DNA of 6,819 nucleotides from Candidatus Aegiribacteria sp. (GTDB taxonomy: Bacteria > Fermentibacterota > Fermentibacteria > Fermentibacterales > JCC-6), in assembly GCA_030640155.1 (NCBI GenBank), contig DAOWJX010000231.1, positions 1-6,819 on the forward strand, read 5' to 3'. The position numbers and the translations under genes were made by a program. The notes under the pieces are model-generated. The model worked only from the letters and a program-made list of their open reading frames with translations. It searched no databases and had not been told where the DNA came from. Of the stretch, positions 5,680-6,819 are shown piece after piece (the first letter of the stretch is position 1; every line of letters starts with the position of its first letter).

Positions 5680-5702
5680 GTCCCTCCGCCTTTCAAGGGG
5701 AC
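5680..5702 (+). other. Stem-loop 3 of the rpsJ-rplC gap
   Basis: GTCCCT (5680-5685) pairs with GGGGAC (5697-5702), 6 bp with one G-U, loop of 11 nt. It ends 10 nt before the rplC ribosome binding site GGAAGTGA (5713-5720). Weaker than stem-loop 2. Confidence 0.35.
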
Positions 5703-5723
5703 TTCAGCGATGGGAAGTGATTT

Positions 5724-6356
5724 ATGAGCGGAATAATGGCTCGTAAGATAGGGATGACTCGCATTTTTGAAGATGACGGAAAAGCAGTTCCTGTCACTGT
5801 GCTTGAGGCTCAGCCGAACCCAGTTACCCAGGTTAAAACCTTGGAGACTGACGGCTATGAGGCATTGCAGATTGGATACAGGGCACAGAAACAGAGCAGA
5901 CTGAGTAAACCTGTTCTTGGTCATCTTGGCAAAAGCGATGCTCCCCCTGTTTCAAGGTTTTGTGAGGTTCCTGTTCCGAACAGTGACGTTAGCACCGGTG
6001 ATTTCCTCACCGTTTCCATGTTTATTCCCGGAGAAAAGGTAGACGTTACAGGAATTACTAAAGGAAAGGGCTTCCAGGGTGTGGTCAAGCGTCATGGGTT
6101 TGCATCCGGAGATGCTTCACACGGAGCCAAGTCGCAGAGAGTTCCGGGTTCTATTGGACAATGCGCTACACCGTCAAGAGTCTGGAAAAACAAGAAAATG
6201 CCTGGAAGAGATGGCGGTACAAGAGTAACCGTGCGAAATCTGGAAGTTGTTAAGATTGATGCAGACCGTAACCTGCTTATTCTCAAAGGTGCGGTCCCCG
6301 GATCCAAGAACAGTTACCTGCTCATCCGGAAGAGACGTTCGGGAGGTGACAGATAA
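5724..6356 (+). CDS. rplC: 50S ribosomal protein L3
   Basis: L3 is an early-assembling 23S rRNA-binding protein whose central extension reaches toward the peptidyl transferase centre. The 210-residue product (E. coli 209) begins MSGIMARKIGMTRIFEDDGK, the standard L3 opening. It carries the VDVTGITKGKGFQGVVKRHGF signature at about 106-126, the HG-x-KSQRVPGSIGQ stretch at about 133-146, KKMPGRDGGTRVTVRNLEVV at about 157-176 and LLILKGAVPG at about 184-193. Gln146 matches the E. coli Gln150 that PrmB methylates. The ATG at 5724 is chosen because the family starts M-x-G-I-x-x-[KR]-K-[IV]-GMT, and because GGAAGTGA (5713-5720), one mismatch from the ideal GGAGGTGA, precedes it; the ATG at 5736 is a weaker alternative. 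rplD follows after 2 nt. Nothing seems broken. Confidence 0.98.
   Translation: MSGIMARKIGMTRIFEDDGKAVPVTVLEAQPNPVTQVKTLETDGYEALQIGYRAQKQSRLSKPVLGHLGKSDAPPVSRFCEVPVPNSDVSTGDFLTVSMFIPGEKVDVTGITKGKGFQGVVKRHGFASGDASHGAKSQRVPGSIGQCATPSRVWKNKKMPGRDGGTRVTVRNLEVVKIDADRNLLILKGAVPGSKNSYLLIRKRRSGGDR
6342..6349 (+). promoter_or_regulatory. Ribosome binding site of rplD, inside the rplC end
   Basis: GGAGGTGA is fully complementary to the canonical 16S 3' end. It lies within the last codons of rplC, 9 nt before the rplD ATG, which implies close translational coupling of L3 and L4. Confidence 0.8.
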
Positions 6357-6358
6357 CC

Positions 6359-6819
6359 ATGGCTGATGCAAGAGTATACACCATGAATGGCGAGGAGATT
6401 GACAAAGTCGATCTTCCTGATGAGCTCTTCGGAATGAATGTTTCCACTCACATACTCTGGGAGGTTGTCAGAGCGGAATCATTGAATTCCCGCCAGGGAA
6501 CGGTTGCCTGTCTGGGCAGGAGCGATGTTAAGTCTTCAGGTCATAAAGTATGGCGACAGAAAGGCACTGGAAATGCCCGAGCCGGCACCAGAGCAAATCC
6601 TATCTGGCGCGGAGGAGGCGTGACATTCGGACCATCACCCAGAAAATGGAAGATCAGATTGAACCGGAAAGTAAGAAAAAAAGCTCTTGCCGGTATTCTG
6701 AGCGAGAGACTGTCTGAAGGCAATCTCAGAATAGTAAGGGATCTGGAGTCAAGCGGGAAAACCCGTGAACTCGCGGAGATGCTTGTTAACCATGAATGTT
6801 CAGGCAAGCGTACAGTAAT
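6359..6819 (+). CDS. rplD: 50S ribosomal protein L4, N-terminal part (3' end outside window)
   Basis: L4 binds domain I of 23S rRNA and sends a long loop into the peptide exit tunnel; in E. coli it also represses the S10 operon. The frame is open from the ATG to the window edge, giving 153 residues out of the roughly 200-210 usual for the family. The tunnel-loop signature is complete at about 64-105: VWRQKGTGNARAGTRANPIWRGGG, then FGPSPRKWKIRLNRKVRKKAL. Residues of the RQKGTG segment, where macrolide-resistance changes occur in other bacteria, are the normal ones. The N-terminus (MADARVYTMNGEEIDKVDLPDELFG) fits the usual L4 opening. The start is 2 nt after the rplC stop and has an ideal ribosome binding site in the rplC end. 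L4 being encoded just after the structured rpsJ-rplC gap is relevant to possible feedback control. Confidence 0.97.
   Translation, partial: MADARVYTMNGEEIDKVDLPDELFGMNVSTHILWEVVRAESLNSRQGTVACLGRSDVKSSGHKVWRQKGTGNARAGTRANPIWRGGGVTFGPSPRKWKIRLNRKVRKKALAGILSERLSEGNLRIVRDLESSGKTRELAEMLVNHECSGKRTV

Larger units (their letters stand above)
5577..5723 (+). promoter_or_regulatory. Structured leader-like gap before rplC
   Basis: This 147-nt gap is by far the longest in the window and holds no convincing reading frame. Three successive stem-loops can be drawn (5597-5616, 5626-5662, 5680-5702). None is followed by a clear T-run, so none is a simple terminator. A TTGACA (5665-5670) lacks a partner -10. 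The layout suits a cis-acting RNA, such as a ribosomal-protein leader sensed by L3, L4 or another product of the S10 operon, or an RNA-processing site. In E. coli the known L4-bound leader lies before rpsJ, not after it. Function is inferred. Confidence 0.5.

Overview
The window is a contiguous plus-strand block of core information-processing genes. In order it holds the 3' part of rpoC (RNA polymerase beta'), rpsL (S12), rpsG (S7), fusA (elongation factor G), rpsJ (S10), rplC (L3) and the 5' part of rplD (L4). This is the classical bacterial rpoBC-str-S10 supercluster. All genes run in the same direction, most gaps are short, and no clear promoter or intrinsic terminator lies between them, so much of it is probably read as one long transcript or a few overlapping ones. 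No tRNA, rRNA, CRISPR array or mobile element was seen.

The organism is a bacterium. Its RpoC has a Leu in the trigger loop where E. coli has Met932, an SI3-type beta' insertion, and the wording 'VEDGQKIEKDDVICRSDPF' and 'IPSGAHLRVHDG'. By memory these resemble the Bacteroidetes/Chlorobi (FCB) type of RpoC more than the Firmicute or actinobacterial type. EF-G is divergent. A member of an FCB-related or other poorly sampled Gram-negative-type phylum is my best guess, at low confidence. No tuf gene lies between fusA and rpsJ, although many bacteria have one there.

Region by region: 1-2142 is rpoC, from the second zinc-binding cysteines and the trigger loop to the C-terminus. It carries an extra ~205-residue segment (about 613-1230) inside the SI3-like insertion. 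That segment does not look like beta' sequence; it looks like a P-loop ATPase of the AAA_16/STAND type whose Walker motifs have decayed. It is the most unusual thing in the window. 2205-3091 holds rpsL (GTG start) and rpsG, with a small perfect hairpin just before the rpsG ribosome binding site. The 70-nt rpsG-fusA gap can fold so that an 8-bp stem buries the fusA Shine-Dalgarno, and a three-codon ORF ends on the fusA start codon. fusA (3162-5243) has intact GTPase motifs but an atypical domain IV, and a long terminator-like hairpin within its coding sequence. rpsJ (5265-5576) starts with TTG. A 147-nt gap with three stem-loops then precedes rplC (5724-6356), and rplD begins 2 nt after rplC and runs off the window.

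Functionally, the genes supply the transcription core enzyme, small-subunit proteins of the decoding centre (S12) and head (S7, S10), the translocase, and two early-assembling large-subunit proteins (L3, L4). The structured gaps are plausible sites of the translational feedback that controls such operons in other bacteria, but none matches an element I can name with confidence.
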